64,000 nt of DNA from Rhizobium herbae (lineage in GTDB: Bacteria; Pseudomonadota; Alphaproteobacteria; Rhizobiales; Rhizobiaceae): positions 223,030 to 287,029 of the forward strand of contig NZ_JAGGJV010000009.1 of assembly GCF_017873135.1 (NCBI RefSeq). The letters run 5' to 3'. Shown piece after piece: positions 1-8,166 of the stretch. Position 1 is the first letter of the stretch. Every line of letters begins with the position of its first letter. Under the pieces are notes generated by a model that saw only the letters and a list, made by a program, of their open reading frames with translations, was not told the origin of the DNA and ran no database searches. The position numbers and the translations under genes are program-made.

Positions 1-1160
1 ACCATGAACTGCTGGAAGCCTTCCATTCCGACCTTGGCCATTTCCGCCGGTGCGTCGCGGTCGTAGAACTGGGCAAGCGCATAGGCGTTCGCCAGCATCT
101 CGAAACCGGCCTTCAGGAACGGATCGTTCGATTTTGCCGACTGGTTGTTGACCGGAAGCTGACCTAGAACCTCGTTCATCTTGGTCTGCGCTTCAGGCGT
201 CGCAAGATAAGCGAGGAACTTGCGGGCGTCTTCCTTGTTCTTCGCACCCGACGGGATGTGGAAGGATTCGGTCGGTGCGTCTTCGGCCATCGGAATGCCT
301 GCGGTGATTTCCGGGAACTGCAGGAAGCCGATCTGGTCAGCCTTCAACCCGCCGTCCACCATAGCGGCGACGGCAAAATTGCCCATCAGATACATCGGGG
401 CCTTGCCCTGGACGAACTGCGGAATGGCATCCTGCCAGTCGATGGCGGCATGGTTTTCCAGGAAGTAGCCCGGTTTCACTAGTTCGGCCCACTTTTCGAA
501 CACGGCCTTCACCTTCGGATCGGTGTAGGGAACCTTGCCGGCCGTGAGGTCCATGTGGAATTCATAGCCGTTGACGCGCAGGTCGAGATAGTCGAACCAG
601 CCGCCGGTCGGCCACAAGGCCTTGGTGCCGATTGCAAACGGTGTCATGCCGGCCGCCTTGATCTTTTCGCAGGCTGCGATCAGTTCGGCCCAGTTCTTTG
701 GTGGGGTGATGCCTTCCTTTTCGAAGATGTCCTTCCGGTAGTAGATGCCCCACTGATAGTAGGAATAGGGGATGCCCCATTTCTTGCCGTCAATTTCCAT
801 CGACTTGACGGCCGATTTCAGCTGGTCGTCCAGCTTGTTTTCGGTCCAGAGGTCGGTCACATCCTCGAAAAGGCCGGCCTTGACAAAAGGCGCCATGCGG
901 TTGCCGGAATACCAGGACACCACGTCGGGCGCATCGGCGGTCAGGAAGTTGCGGATCGCCGACTTGTAGCCTTCGTGGTCGAAATTGTTCCACTTGACAG
1001 TAACGTCCGGATTGGCGGCCTTGAAGCCTTCGAGCAGCGTTTCCATCGCCTTTTTCGGCGCCGGATCGGACTGGTCGGAGTTGATCACAAGCTCGCCGGC
1101 GAAAGCGGTCGAGACGGTCAGCGCATAGCCGAGCGCGAGCGCGGCTTTAAAAGAATTCAT
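1..1160 (-). CDS. Sugar ABC transporter substrate-binding protein (partial)
   Basis: This is a family 1 extracellular solute-binding protein, which catches a sugar in the periplasm for an ABC importer. The ATG at 1160 is followed by a short signal peptide (MNSFKAALALGYALTVSTAFA) and mature sequence beginning GELVINSD. About 386 codons are present and the C-terminus lies beyond the left edge. Typical family features are a DVVSWYSGNRM segment near residue 80 and a YYRKDIFEKEGI segment near 140. A good Shine-Dalgarno (GGAGGAT) precedes the ATG. The AraC regulator at 1317 is divergent and probably controls it. The exact sugar cannot be told from the sequence. Confidence 0.9.
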   Translation of the reverse strand, partial: MNSFKAALALGYALTVSTAFAGELVINSDQSDPAPKKAMETLLEGFKAANPDVTVKWNNFDHEGYKSAIRNFLTADAPDVVSWYSGNRMAPFVKAGLFEDVTDLWTENKLDDQLKSAVKSMEIDGKKWGIPYSYYQWGIYYRKDIFEKEGITPPKNWAELIAACEKIKAAGMTPFAIGTKALWPTGGWFDYLDLRVNGYEFHMDLTAGKVPYTDPKVKAVFEKWAELVKPGYFLENHAAIDWQDAIPQFVQGKAPMYLMGNFAVAAMVDGGLKADQIGFLQFPEITAGIPMAEDAPTESFHIPSGAKNKEDARKFLAYLATPEAQTKMNEVLGQLPVNNQSAKSNDPFLKAGFEMLANAYALAQFYDRDAPAEMAKVGMEGFQQFM

Positions 1161-1316
1161 GATATCCTCCCAAGGATCAGCGTGTGGTGCCGTTGCATCC
1201 TGCGGCTGGTCTGTTCCTCTTCCCCGCATGAGCCGCTTGACCTTGCTGCCGAAACCCGCAATCTACTTCCGATATTCCGGCATTAAATTCCGCTATCCTA
1301 AGGTCTGCACGATACC

Positions 1317-2282
1317 ATGACGAGACGCCGCAAACCCGTGAACCTGCTCGGCGCTACCGCTGTGCATCCGGAACGCGACCCGGCCCATCCGCTGGTGGTC
1401 TTTGGCGACCACCGGTTCTGTGCCGGCGACAACATCAATGTGCGGCGCATGGAAGGCCCGCACATGCACAGCCAGATCGAACTCAACTTCGTGCTCGAAG
1501 GCGAGATGACCTATTGGTTCGACGGGCGCGAACTCAGCGTTTCCGAAGGCCGGCTTTGCCTGTTCTGGGGGATGATCCCGCATCAGGTGACGGATATCAA
1601 AGACCCGACCCGGTTCATCTGCCTCTACGTGCCGATGTCGGTTTTCCTCGCGCTGCCGAGCCTCAGCCGTTTCCGCGATGCGGTGTTTCGCGGCGCGATG
1701 ATCGAGGCGCTGGATATTCGCCCCTATGACCGCGACATTTTCATACGCTGGCGCGAAGAGCTTCTGTCCGGAGACGCGGAGCTGGAACAGATCGTCCGCG
1801 AGGAACTGGGCGCCCGCGTGCGCCGGCTTGACCGCGAAGGCTGGCAGGACCTGCGCGAGCAGGGCTCGGCCATAGCCTCCTTCGAGCATCACGATGCCGA
1901 CCGCATGTTCCATGTCGAGCGCATGATGCGCTTCATCACCGAGCATGCGCTGGAAAACATATCGGCCGAGGATGTCGGGCGCGATGTCGGCCTGCACCCG
2001 AACTACGCGATGGGTATCTTCAAACGCACGGTCGGCGTGACCATAAACCAGTCGATTATCCGGCATCGGTTGGACACCGCCCAGTCGCTGCTGATTTCCA
2101 CCGACCTGCCGATCACGTCCATCGCCTTCGAGGCTGGCTTCGGTTCTCTTTCCCGCTTCTATGAAGCCTTTCACGATCGGTTCGGCACGAAACCGGGAAC
2201 GTTCCGGCGCCGTCTCGCCAAGCCGCCGCGGGCGCGCGAGGTGCATGCGACGGTGAACGGACAGATCGCCGACGGCGGCTGA
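1317..2282 (+). CDS. AraC family transcriptional regulator
   Basis: A 321-residue one-component regulator. The N-terminal half (about residues 30-120) is a cupin-like sensor with MHSQIELNFVLEGEMTYWF, typical of sugar-sensing AraC proteins. The C-terminal 100 residues carry two helix-turn-helix motifs (ENISAEDVGRDVGLHPNYAMGIFK and the conserved PITSIAFEAGFGSLSRFYEAF). It is divergent from the sugar-binding protein gene at 1-1160, with 156 bases between their starts, so it most likely activates that transporter. The ATG at 1317 is the first in frame and is kept as start, although its Shine-Dalgarno (AAGG, about 13 bases away) is weak. Confidence 0.9.
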   Translation: MTRRRKPVNLLGATAVHPERDPAHPLVVFGDHRFCAGDNINVRRMEGPHMHSQIELNFVLEGEMTYWFDGRELSVSEGRLCLFWGMIPHQVTDIKDPTRFICLYVPMSVFLALPSLSRFRDAVFRGAMIEALDIRPYDRDIFIRWREELLSGDAELEQIVREELGARVRRLDREGWQDLREQGSAIASFEHHDADRMFHVERMMRFITEHALENISAEDVGRDVGLHPNYAMGIFKRTVGVTINQSIIRHRLDTAQSLLISTDLPITSIAFEAGFGSLSRFYEAFHDRFGTKPGTFRRRLAKPPRAREVHATVNGQIADGG

Positions 2283-2291
2283 CCGTTCACC

Positions 2292-2324
2292 GTCAAAGAG
2301 GTAAAATAATTTTACCTCTTTGAC
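2292..2324. promoter_or_regulatory. 33-bp perfect palindrome between araC-type gene and lldD-like gene
   Basis: Arms 2292-2307 and 2309-2324 are exact inverted copies (GTCAAAGAGGTAAAAT) around the single base 2308. It starts 9 bases after the AraC stop codon and ends 71 bases before the dehydrogenase ATG. It could be an operator for the dehydrogenase gene or a transcription terminator. A run of T after the stem is missing, which favours the operator reading. Confidence 0.7.
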
Positions 2325-2395
2325 CTTCTGCTCTTAACAACCGTTCCCGAAACATGATATTGCCGGGGCATCCCTTGAGATGGAAACCCGAACCC

Positions 2396-3532
2396 ATGTC
2401 CAAAATCCTCGAAATCAGCGATCTGAAGGCCCTTGCCAAGCGCCGCGTGCCGAAGATGTTCTTCGACTATGCCGACAGCGGCGCCTGGACCGAGGGTACC
2501 TATCGCGCCAACGAGGAGGATTTCCGCAAGGTGAAGTTGCGCCAACGGGTGCTGGTCGACATGACCAACCGCTCGCTCGAAAGTACGATGATCGGCCAGA
2601 AGGTTTCGATGCCGGTGGCATTGTCGCCGACCGGGCTGACCGGCATGCAGCATGCCGACGGCGAGATGCTGGCAGCAAGGGCGGCAGAGGAATTCGGCGT
2701 ACCCTTCACGCTGTCGACGATGAGTATCTGCTCGATCGAGGATGTGGCGTCCGTGACGACAAAACCCTTCTGGTTCCAGCTTTACGTCATGCGCGACCGG
2801 GAGTTCGTCAAGAACCTGATCGACCGCGCCAAGGCGGCGAAATGCTCGGCGCTGGTGCTGACGCTCGACCTGCAGATTCTGGGCCAGCGCCACAAGGACC
2901 TGCGCAACGGCCTCTCCGCCCCACCGAAATTCACGCCCAAACATATCTGGCAGATGGCGACACGGCCGCTCTGGTGCATGCAGATGCTGCAGACCAAGCG
3001 TCGCAGCTTCGGCAATATCGTCGGCCACGCCAAGAACGTCTCTGACCTCTCGTCGCTTTCTTCGTGGACGGCCGAACAGTTCGACCCGCAGCTGTCATGG
3101 GAAAATGTCGAGGAAATCAAGAAGATGTGGGGCGGCCCGCTCATTCTGAAGGGCATTCTCGACGTCGAGGACGCAAAGATGGCCGCGCGCACCGGCGCCG
3201 ACGCGATCATCGTTTCCAACCACGGCGGCCGCCAGCTCGACGGCGCCCCCTCCTCCATCAGCATGCTGCCAAGGATCGTCGATGCGGTCGGCGACCAGAT
3301 CGAAGTCCATGTCGACGGCGGCATCCGCTCCGGTCAGGATGTGTTGAAGGCGGTCGCGCTCGGCGCCAAGGGCACCTATATCGGCCGCCCCTTCCTCTAC
3401 GGCCTCGGCGCCGGCGGCAAGGCTGGCGTCACCACTGCGCTGGACATCATCCGCAAGGAACTCGACATCACCATGGCGCTCTGCGGCAAACGGGATATCC
3501 GCGATATCAACCGGGATGTGATTGCGGAATGA
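2396..3532 (+). CDS. lldD: FMN-dependent L-lactate dehydrogenase / alpha-hydroxy-acid oxidase family
   Basis: A 378-residue flavoenzyme that oxidises an L-2-hydroxy acid, probably L-lactate, to the keto acid and passes electrons to the respiratory chain. Family signatures are the N-terminal PKMFFDYADSGAWTE, the substrate-side LYVMRDREF near residue 130, the catalytic-histidine motif SNHGGRQLDGAPSS near 275, and the phosphate-binding VDGGIRSGQDVLKA and GRPFLYGL near the C-terminus. I start at the ATG at 2396 (MSKILEISDL), which matches family N-termini; an in-frame ATG lies 42 bases upstream. A long palindrome just upstream may be its operator. The substrate is inferred from the family; related enzymes use mandelate or glycolate. 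Confidence 0.85.
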   Translation: MSKILEISDLKALAKRRVPKMFFDYADSGAWTEGTYRANEEDFRKVKLRQRVLVDMTNRSLESTMIGQKVSMPVALSPTGLTGMQHADGEMLAARAAEEFGVPFTLSTMSICSIEDVASVTTKPFWFQLYVMRDREFVKNLIDRAKAAKCSALVLTLDLQILGQRHKDLRNGLSAPPKFTPKHIWQMATRPLWCMQMLQTKRRSFGNIVGHAKNVSDLSSLSSWTAEQFDPQLSWENVEEIKKMWGGPLILKGILDVEDAKMAARTGADAIIVSNHGGRQLDGAPSSISMLPRIVDAVGDQIEVHVDGGIRSGQDVLKAVALGAKGTYIGRPFLYGLGAGGKAGVTTALDIIRKELDITMALCGKRDIRDINRDVIAE

Positions 3533-3539
3533 TCGGCGC

Positions 3540-3824
3540 TTATGCAGGCGTAACAGTCAGATTGACGCCAAGCGCCTTGACCACACCGAGAAGCGTTGAA
3601 AGCTTGGGGTCGCCTTCCGCGCTCAAAGCCTTGTAAAGAGCCTCTCGCGTTACTCCAGCATCCTTGGCAACTTGCGTCATGCCCCTTGCCCGGGCAACAA
3701 CACCAAGAGCAGCCGTGATATAGGTCGCGTCGCCGGTTTCAAAGGCATCACCGAGAAGCTCGGCCTGTGATTCAGCTGTATCGACATATTGTGCCGCATC
3801 AAACGGCAGTGTTTCAATTGCCAT
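3540..3824 (-). CDS. HigA/RelB-type antitoxin with helix-turn-helix
   Basis: A 94-residue antitoxin of the putative addiction module antidote family. Residues 45-90 form a helix-turn-helix (ARGMTQVAKDAGVTREALYKALS followed by PKLSTLLGVVKALG), which should bind both the toxin and its own promoter. It is the second gene of a two-gene unit: the toxin gene at 3814-4122 overlaps its start by 11 bases. Its stop lies only 7 bases from the convergent lldD stop. The toxin-first order is usual for this HigBA-like class. Confidence 0.88.
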   Translation of the reverse strand: MAIETLPFDAAQYVDTAESQAELLGDAFETGDATYITAALGVVARARGMTQVAKDAGVTREALYKALSAEGDPKLSTLLGVVKALGVNLTVTPA

Positions 3825-4122
3825 GATCTATGTCCAAATCGCCCGCCATTGCCTTGGCTCTCCTGATGTCCTTGCTTTGTGTGCTTTTATCTCCACCGCA
3901 GAGAAGGATAACAAGAACATTTCCGCGCTGAACGAAATAAACGCGGTAACCTGGTCCCTGATCGACACGAAGTTCGCCAATACCATCGAAAAACTTTGCA
4001 TCTCCGAAAAGGCCAGCCTGAAGACGCACGACACGCTGGGCAATGCGCGTTCTGGCTCGCCCGTCTTTCAGGTTTTCAAGCCAATCCCGGAAAAGGACAG
4101 TTTGGCGAACTTCCATTCTCAA
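3814..4122 (-). CDS. RelE/ParE-family toxin (addiction module killer protein)
   Basis: A 102-residue toxin of the RelE/HigB superfamily, expected to be a ribosome-dependent mRNA endonuclease. Visible family features are the N-terminal FRDWLENLKDGRARTRIAQRV helix, GELRVDQGPGYRVYFVQRG near residue 50, and the closing ILLCGGDKSTQSKDIRRAKAMA. It precedes and overlaps its antitoxin gene by 11 bases. The pair sits between lldD and the urate operon and looks like an inserted module; no ends or repeats are visible. Confidence 0.88.
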   Translation of the reverse strand: MRMEVRQTVLFRDWLENLKDGRARTRIAQRVVRLQAGLFGDAKFFDGIGELRVDQGPGYRVYFVQRGNVLVILLCGGDKSTQSKDIRRAKAMAGDLDIDHGN

Positions 4123-4215
4123 GTCCTAGATTACAGAAAAAAACCGTGAACTACAATTCACAATTCCAATATGGCAGGGTCGAGCGACGATTTCAGATTG
4201 TCATTTTAAGGGCGC

Positions 4216-4578
4216 TCAACTGCCCCGATAGGTCGAGTAGCTGAACGGCGAAAGCAGCAGCGGCACGTGATAATGGCTGGTCTCATCGGCAATCCCGAAG
4301 CGCAGCGGGATGAGATCGAGAAAAGTCGGCTCCGGCAAGGCGCCGCCGGTTGCGCGCAGATAGTCTCCCGCGTGAAACAGCAACTCGTAAGTCCCGACAG
4401 CGAATGCTTCACCCTCCAGCATCGGCCCATCAACCCGGCCGTCGCTGTTGGTTTCGACCGAACGCAGCAGCCGCCGCCCCTCGCCCTCGATAAGGAACAA
4501 ATCGATCTTCAAACCCCTGGCGGGCTTGCCGAGAGCGGTATCGAGGACATGGGTTGTCAGGCGGCCGGACGTGCTCAT
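4216..4578 (-). CDS. uraH: 5-hydroxyisourate hydrolase
   Basis: A 120-residue transthyretin-like hydrolase that opens 5-hydroxyisourate to OHCU, the second step of urate breakdown. The family N-terminal signature ([16 protein letters not shown]) and C-terminal signature ([20 protein letters not shown], ending in YRGS) are both complete. The ATG at 4578 ([12 protein letters not shown]) is chosen because it places the signature at residue 7; the frame stays open further upstream into allA but that part resembles nothing. It is the last gene of puuE-uraD-allA-uraH, 13 bases after allA. Confidence 0.94.
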   Translation of the reverse strand: MSTSGRLTTHVLDTALGKPARGLKIDLFLIEGEGRRLLRSVETNSDGRVDGPMLEGEAFAVGTYELLFHAGDYLRATGGALPEPTFLDLIPLRFGIADETSHYHVPLLLSPFSYSTYRGS

Positions 4579-4591
4579 GGAAACCTCGTAT

Positions 4592-5089
4592 TCAAACTGG
4601 GTTCGGAATGACGAAGGGCTCGTCGTAGGAGACCTCTTCCAGATTGTTGCCCGGCCCGTCGCGATCGACAACCACAAAATCGCTGACCGCGCCGACAGCC
4701 ATCAGCGGATGGTGCCAGATATTACGGCCATAATTGACACCCTGGCTGCCTGTTGCGAGAAAAACACGCGGAAAACCCGGTTTTCCGCCCTCATCCGGCG
4801 CGACGATTGCCAGCCATGGACCGCCGCCGATCGGCGAGAAACTCTGCGAGCCCAGCGGATGGCGCTCCATCATTGTCAGACCATAGGGGAAGCTCCGAGG
4901 CTGGCCGCGAAAGATATTGATGATCACACGGGCGCCGTCGCCCGTCACATCGGCCAGCCCCAGCGCATGAAACCGCTCGGTCGAACCGCCATTGATCAGC
5001 CGCATCGAAGCCGGATCAGGTTCAATAACCGTACCAAACGGCGCAAAAGCCGTCTGCGTCAGCGGCTCGATCGTCAAAAGCTTCGGCAT
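4592..5089 (-). CDS. allA: Ureidoglycolate lyase
   Basis: A 165-residue cupin-fold enzyme that splits ureidoglycolate to glyoxylate and urea, the last step of allantoin use. Family features are the N-terminal [15 protein letters not shown], the central [17 protein letters not shown] (a hallmark of AllA), and [15 protein letters not shown] with metal-site histidines near residue 125. It follows uraD by 42 bases in the same operon, which covers urate to glyoxylate but lacks a visible urate oxidase. Confidence 0.93.
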   Translation of the reverse strand: MPKLLTIEPLTQTAFAPFGTVIEPDPASMRLINGGSTERFHALGLADVTGDGARVIINIFRGQPRSFPYGLTMMERHPLGSQSFSPIGGGPWLAIVAPDEGGKPGFPRVFLATGSQGVNYGRNIWHHPLMAVGAVSDFVVVDRDGPGNNLEEVSYDEPFVIPNPV

Positions 5090-5131
5090 CAGTTTCGCAG
5101 TCCCGCCACAGGAAAGCCTGGCGGCATCGTC

Positions 5132-5638
5132 TTAGGCATTGTCTTCTCCCGGAAGCATCGAACGCAAACGCAACAGCGCGATCTTTTCGACCTGCGCTGA
5201 CGCTGTCTCAAATTCCTCTTCCGGGCTGTTGTCAATCCGCCTTTCGAAAGCGGCGAGAATATCGTCTTTCGTCAGGCCTTTCACCGCGATGATGAAGGGA
5301 AAGCCGAATTTTTCCGTGTAGGCCGTGTTCAGGCCGGAGAAGCGTGCGTGTTCGCTGGCCGTGAGCCGGTCGAGGCCGGCGGATGCCTGCTCGGCCTTGG
5401 AATCCTCCGTCAGACCTCCAGCGATCGCCAGTTTTCCCGCAAGATCGGGATGGGCTCTCAAAACCGCAAGGCGCTCGGCATGCGAGGCAGGGCGAAACGC
5501 GGCAACCAGCGCCGAATGCACGGCGTTCGCCGTCAGCACGATGTCGGCATTCCGGTCGAAGGCTCTCTCGGCCACCCAGGGCGAATGCTCGAAGACGCCG
5601 CCGAACCGCTCGACGAAGCTTTCCCTCGTGCCGATCAC
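5132..5638 (-). CDS. uraD: OHCU decarboxylase
   Basis: A 168-residue enzyme that decarboxylates 2-oxo-4-hydroxy-4-carboxy-5-ureidoimidazoline to S-allantoin. The active-site segment AHPDLAGKLA (catalytic His) lies near residue 66, followed by the conserved FSGLNTAYTEKFGFPFIIAVKG near residue 105. The start is a GTG at 5638 that overlaps the puuE stop as GTGA, so translation is probably coupled. The length fits the family. Confidence 0.93.
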   Translation of the reverse strand: MIGTRESFVERFGGVFEHSPWVAERAFDRNADIVLTANAVHSALVAAFRPASHAERLAVLRAHPDLAGKLAIAGGLTEDSKAEQASAGLDRLTASEHARFSGLNTAYTEKFGFPFIIAVKGLTKDDILAAFERRIDNSPEEEFETASAQVEKIALLRLRSMLPGEDNA

Positions 5639-6564
5639 AATCCACCCTCCGGCTTGTGATGTTCATGCCAGTGCCGGGCGATATCGATGCGCCGGGGAAT
5701 CCAGACCTTCTCGTGGCTGAGTACATAGTCGACGAAACGCGCCAGGGCCGCGGCCCGGCCGGGACGGCCGACGAGGCGGCAATGCAGGCCGACATTCATC
5801 ATCTTCGGACTGCCGTCCTTGCCCTCCGCGTAGAGCACGTCGAACGTGTCTTTCAGATAGGTGAAGAACTGGTCGCCGGAATTGAAGCCCTGCGGCGTTG
5901 CAAACCGCATGTCGTTGGCATCGAGCGTATAGGGAATGATCAGATGCGGCTTGTCCGTGGTCAGGCCCGGAACCCAATAGGGCAGTTCATCGGCATAACT
6001 GTCGGAGGAATAGACGAAACCGCCCTCCTCCAGCACCAGTTTCAACGTGTTGGCAGACGGTTTGCCCTGATACATGCCGAGCGGGTGCGAGCCGGTCAGT
6101 TCCTTGTGCAGGCGCACGGCCTCGAAGATATGCTTGCGTTCTTCTTCTTCGGAAAAATCCTTGTATTCCAGCCAGCGATAACCGTGGCTGGCGATTTCCC
6201 AGCCGGCTTCCTTCATGGCGGCGACCGCTTCCGGATTGCGTGCCATAGCAAGCGTCACGCCATAGACCGTGACATCGACATTGCGGCTGGTGAACATCCG
6301 CCAAAGCCGCCAGAAACCGGCGCGCGCCCCATATTCGTAGATCGATTCCATGTTGAGATTGCGCTGCCCGGGCCAAGGCTGGGCGCCGACGATCTCCGAC
6401 AGCAGCGATTCGGAGGACTTGTCGCCATCGAGGATAGAACTTTCGCCGCCTTCCTCGTAATTGACCACGAATTGCACGGCGATATGCGCATCGCCCGGCC
6501 AGCGGACCTGCGGAAGATCGCGGCCATAGCCGATGAGATCGCGCGGATAGGATTGTTCTGCCAT
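5635..6564 (-). CDS. puuE: Allantoinase PuuE (polysaccharide deacetylase fold)
   Basis: A 309-residue cofactor-poor allantoinase that hydrolyses allantoin to allantoate. It belongs to the NodB/polysaccharide deacetylase fold: VQFVVNYEEGGESSI near residue 30, NMESIYEYGARAGFWRLWRMF near 70, EIASHGYRWLEYKDF near 120 and a C-terminal GLHCRLVGRPGRAAAL. The ATG at 6564 is taken rather than the preceding TTG, since AGGGTG lies about 8 bases before it. It heads the operon puuE-uraD-allA-uraH, whose promoter should lie in 6565-6693. Confidence 0.93.
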   Translation of the reverse strand: MAEQSYPRDLIGYGRDLPQVRWPGDAHIAVQFVVNYEEGGESSILDGDKSSESLLSEIVGAQPWPGQRNLNMESIYEYGARAGFWRLWRMFTSRNVDVTVYGVTLAMARNPEAVAAMKEAGWEIASHGYRWLEYKDFSEEEERKHIFEAVRLHKELTGSHPLGMYQGKPSANTLKLVLEEGGFVYSSDSYADELPYWVPGLTTDKPHLIIPYTLDANDMRFATPQGFNSGDQFFTYLKDTFDVLYAEGKDGSPKMMNVGLHCRLVGRPGRAAALARFVDYVLSHEKVWIPRRIDIARHWHEHHKPEGGL

Positions 6565-6693
6565 CAAATCACCCTTCGAATGTGCCGGAACGGTAGCATC
6601 CGAGACCGGAAAGTCGAAGTCAAAATGGTGAAATGCGCAGTCTATCCAAGACTGGGAAAGGCTGTTGCGTGGACCGCAACAACCCCGACCTCC

Positions 6694-7503
6694 TTAGCAG
6701 TTCGCCTGGAGACGCCGAGCGACAAGAGCCGCCTTTGTCTCCGAAATGCGTGGCGACACGTCCGAGATTGCCGTCGCACGCGTCGTGACACCGGCGGCGA
6801 CGGGGCGGTGCGCCGACAGCTTGCCAAGTGGATGCTGCGAATGGACGCGCAGCGGCGCGCCCGGTTCCGGCTCGATGAAGAGCGCAAGGCTTGAAATCTT
6901 CAGCGGCTCGTTCAGCAAAGGCCCGAAAAATTCACGCAACGCCGTCTCGAACCGGGCATTGAGATTGGAATTCACCGGCCCCGTCAGCATCATGTGAAAA
7001 CGGAACTCGTCCATCACGTAAGGGTAACCCCAGCGGTGCAGATTGGAAAACTGCGGCGCCGTCAAGCGGTCTGGATCGCGGCGCTCGATCTCGGCATCGC
7101 TCAGCGGCGCACGGAAAGCGTCGAAAGCCTGGACGACGGAGGCCGCCAGATGGTTCATCTGTTCGCTGGGAACCGAAGGGGCAAGGCCGAAGAATTCGCC
7201 CAGTCTCGATATTTCCATGCGGGGAATTTCGAACGGCGTCATCGTGCTGGCGAAATGCATCAGCGATTTCAGCAGCGCCGATTCGCTGGTTTCCGGACTA
7301 AGCCAGAACGGCGCCTTGATGGTGCCGTGAAATCCATACCGGCGCGGCACGGCCGTGTGAAAAGCCAATTCCTGCCGGCTGAACCCGGCAATCGACGGTG
7401 CCTCCGGCGCCTCGCCGGAATAGACGTTGCGGCCAAGCCAGCTGGCCGCGGCGACCGACAAGGGGTCGTATATCGACGGCGTAAAATAGATGGCGTAACG
7501 CAT
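6694..7503 (-). CDS. DUF1045 family protein (2H phosphoesterase-like)
   Basis: A 269-residue protein of the DUF1045 family, annotated elsewhere as putative phosphonate metabolism protein. It opens with MRYAIYFTPSIYDPLSVAAASWLG, typical of the family, and shows two 2H-type motifs: YGFHGTIKAPF near residue 58 and FRFHMMLTGPV near residue 172. The two His-x-Thr/Met elements suggest an RNA-ligase-like cyclic phosphodiesterase fold. The gene lies 129 bases upstream of puuE on the same strand and may or may not share its transcript. No phosphonate genes are nearby, so function remains unknown. Confidence 0.85.
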   Translation of the reverse strand: MRYAIYFTPSIYDPLSVAAASWLGRNVYSGEAPEAPSIAGFSRQELAFHTAVPRRYGFHGTIKAPFWLSPETSESALLKSLMHFASTMTPFEIPRMEISRLGEFFGLAPSVPSEQMNHLAASVVQAFDAFRAPLSDAEIERRDPDRLTAPQFSNLHRWGYPYVMDEFRFHMMLTGPVNSNLNARFETALREFFGPLLNEPLKISSLALFIEPEPGAPLRVHSQHPLGKLSAHRPVAAGVTTRATAISDVSPRISETKAALVARRLQANC

Positions 7504-7651
7504 GGGCTCCGCTCCGTTGCATCTCGTTCTGCGACCGGGGTTAAGCGATTTGCGTGACAGAATGACGAAGAATCGCCGTTTTCAACCGGTGGCTAGCTGC
7601 CAGCTCACTCGGGAAAAGCGGCAATCTGGCCGAAAACACGGAAAATCAGCC

Positions 7652-7676
7652 GGAACCAACCGGCTTTTGTTTCGTT
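7652..7676 (+). promoter_or_regulatory. EcfG-type general-stress promoter for PRC-barrel gene
   Basis: GGAAC at 7652-7656 and GTT at 7674-7676 are separated by 17 bases, matching the alphaproteobacterial EcfG consensus GGAAC-N16/17-GTT. It lies about 35 bases before the ATG at 7711. The ecfG-nepR-phyR module is at the right end of this window. Confidence 0.75.
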
Positions 7677-7710
7677 TTCTCCGCGGCAACACCAAAAACG
7701 GAGAAGAATC

Positions 7711-8100
7711 ATGACTTACCAGGACACCAATCGCCAAGACGCCGACATCAAGGAAACCCATGACCTGATCGCCAGCGACAAGGTCGAGGGTACCCGCGTT
7801 TACGGCCAGGACGGCAAACATATCGGCTCGATCGAGCGCGTGATCCTGGAAAAACGTAGCGGCCGCGTCTCCTATGCCGTTCTCGGCTTCGGCGGGTTCC
7901 TCGGCATCGGCGAAGATCACTACCCGCTCCCATGGGCCAAGCTGAGTTATGACGAAAACCTTGGCGGCTATCGCACCGACCTGACACGTGAGCAGGTGGA
8001 AAATGCGCCAAAATATGAAGGCGAAGACGAGTACGACTGGAACAAGGAAAACGGCCGCCGCGTCTATGACTATTACGGCGTCCCGCCCTATTGGATGTAA
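7711..8100 (+). CDS. PRC-barrel domain protein
   Basis: A 129-residue soluble protein with one PRC-barrel (about residues 20-80: SDKVEGTRVYGQDGKHIGSIERVILEKRSGRVSYAVLGFGGFLGIGEDHYPLPWAKL). PRC-barrels in rhizobia are found in small stress-inducible proteins. The C-terminus is acidic and aromatic (EDEYDWNKENGRRVYDYYGVPPYWM). GGAGAAG precedes the ATG. An EcfG promoter lies upstream, so the gene should belong to the general stress regulon. Molecular role unknown. Confidence 0.9.
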   Translation: MTYQDTNRQDADIKETHDLIASDKVEGTRVYGQDGKHIGSIERVILEKRSGRVSYAVLGFGGFLGIGEDHYPLPWAKLSYDENLGGYRTDLTREQVENAPKYEGEDEYDWNKENGRRVYDYYGVPPYWM

Positions 8101-8120
8101 CCCGTCCTCATCAACGTTGG

Positions 8121-8150
8121 AAAGAGCCCTGCGTCCGCGCGGGGCTCTTT
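8121..8150. terminator. Bidirectional terminator between PRC-barrel and FAD oxidase genes
   Basis: AAAGAGCCC (8121-8129) and GGGCTCTTT (8142-8150) form a 9-bp stem with a 12-base loop. It lies between two convergent genes and has A and T runs on both outer flanks. Confidence 0.8.
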
Positions 8151-8166
8151 CGCGTTTCAGGAAGGT

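Noticed and set aside
3823..4149. A 108-codon plus-strand frame opposite the RelE-type toxin
   Set aside because: The toxin on the minus strand is a clear family match, and this frame has no recognisable feature.
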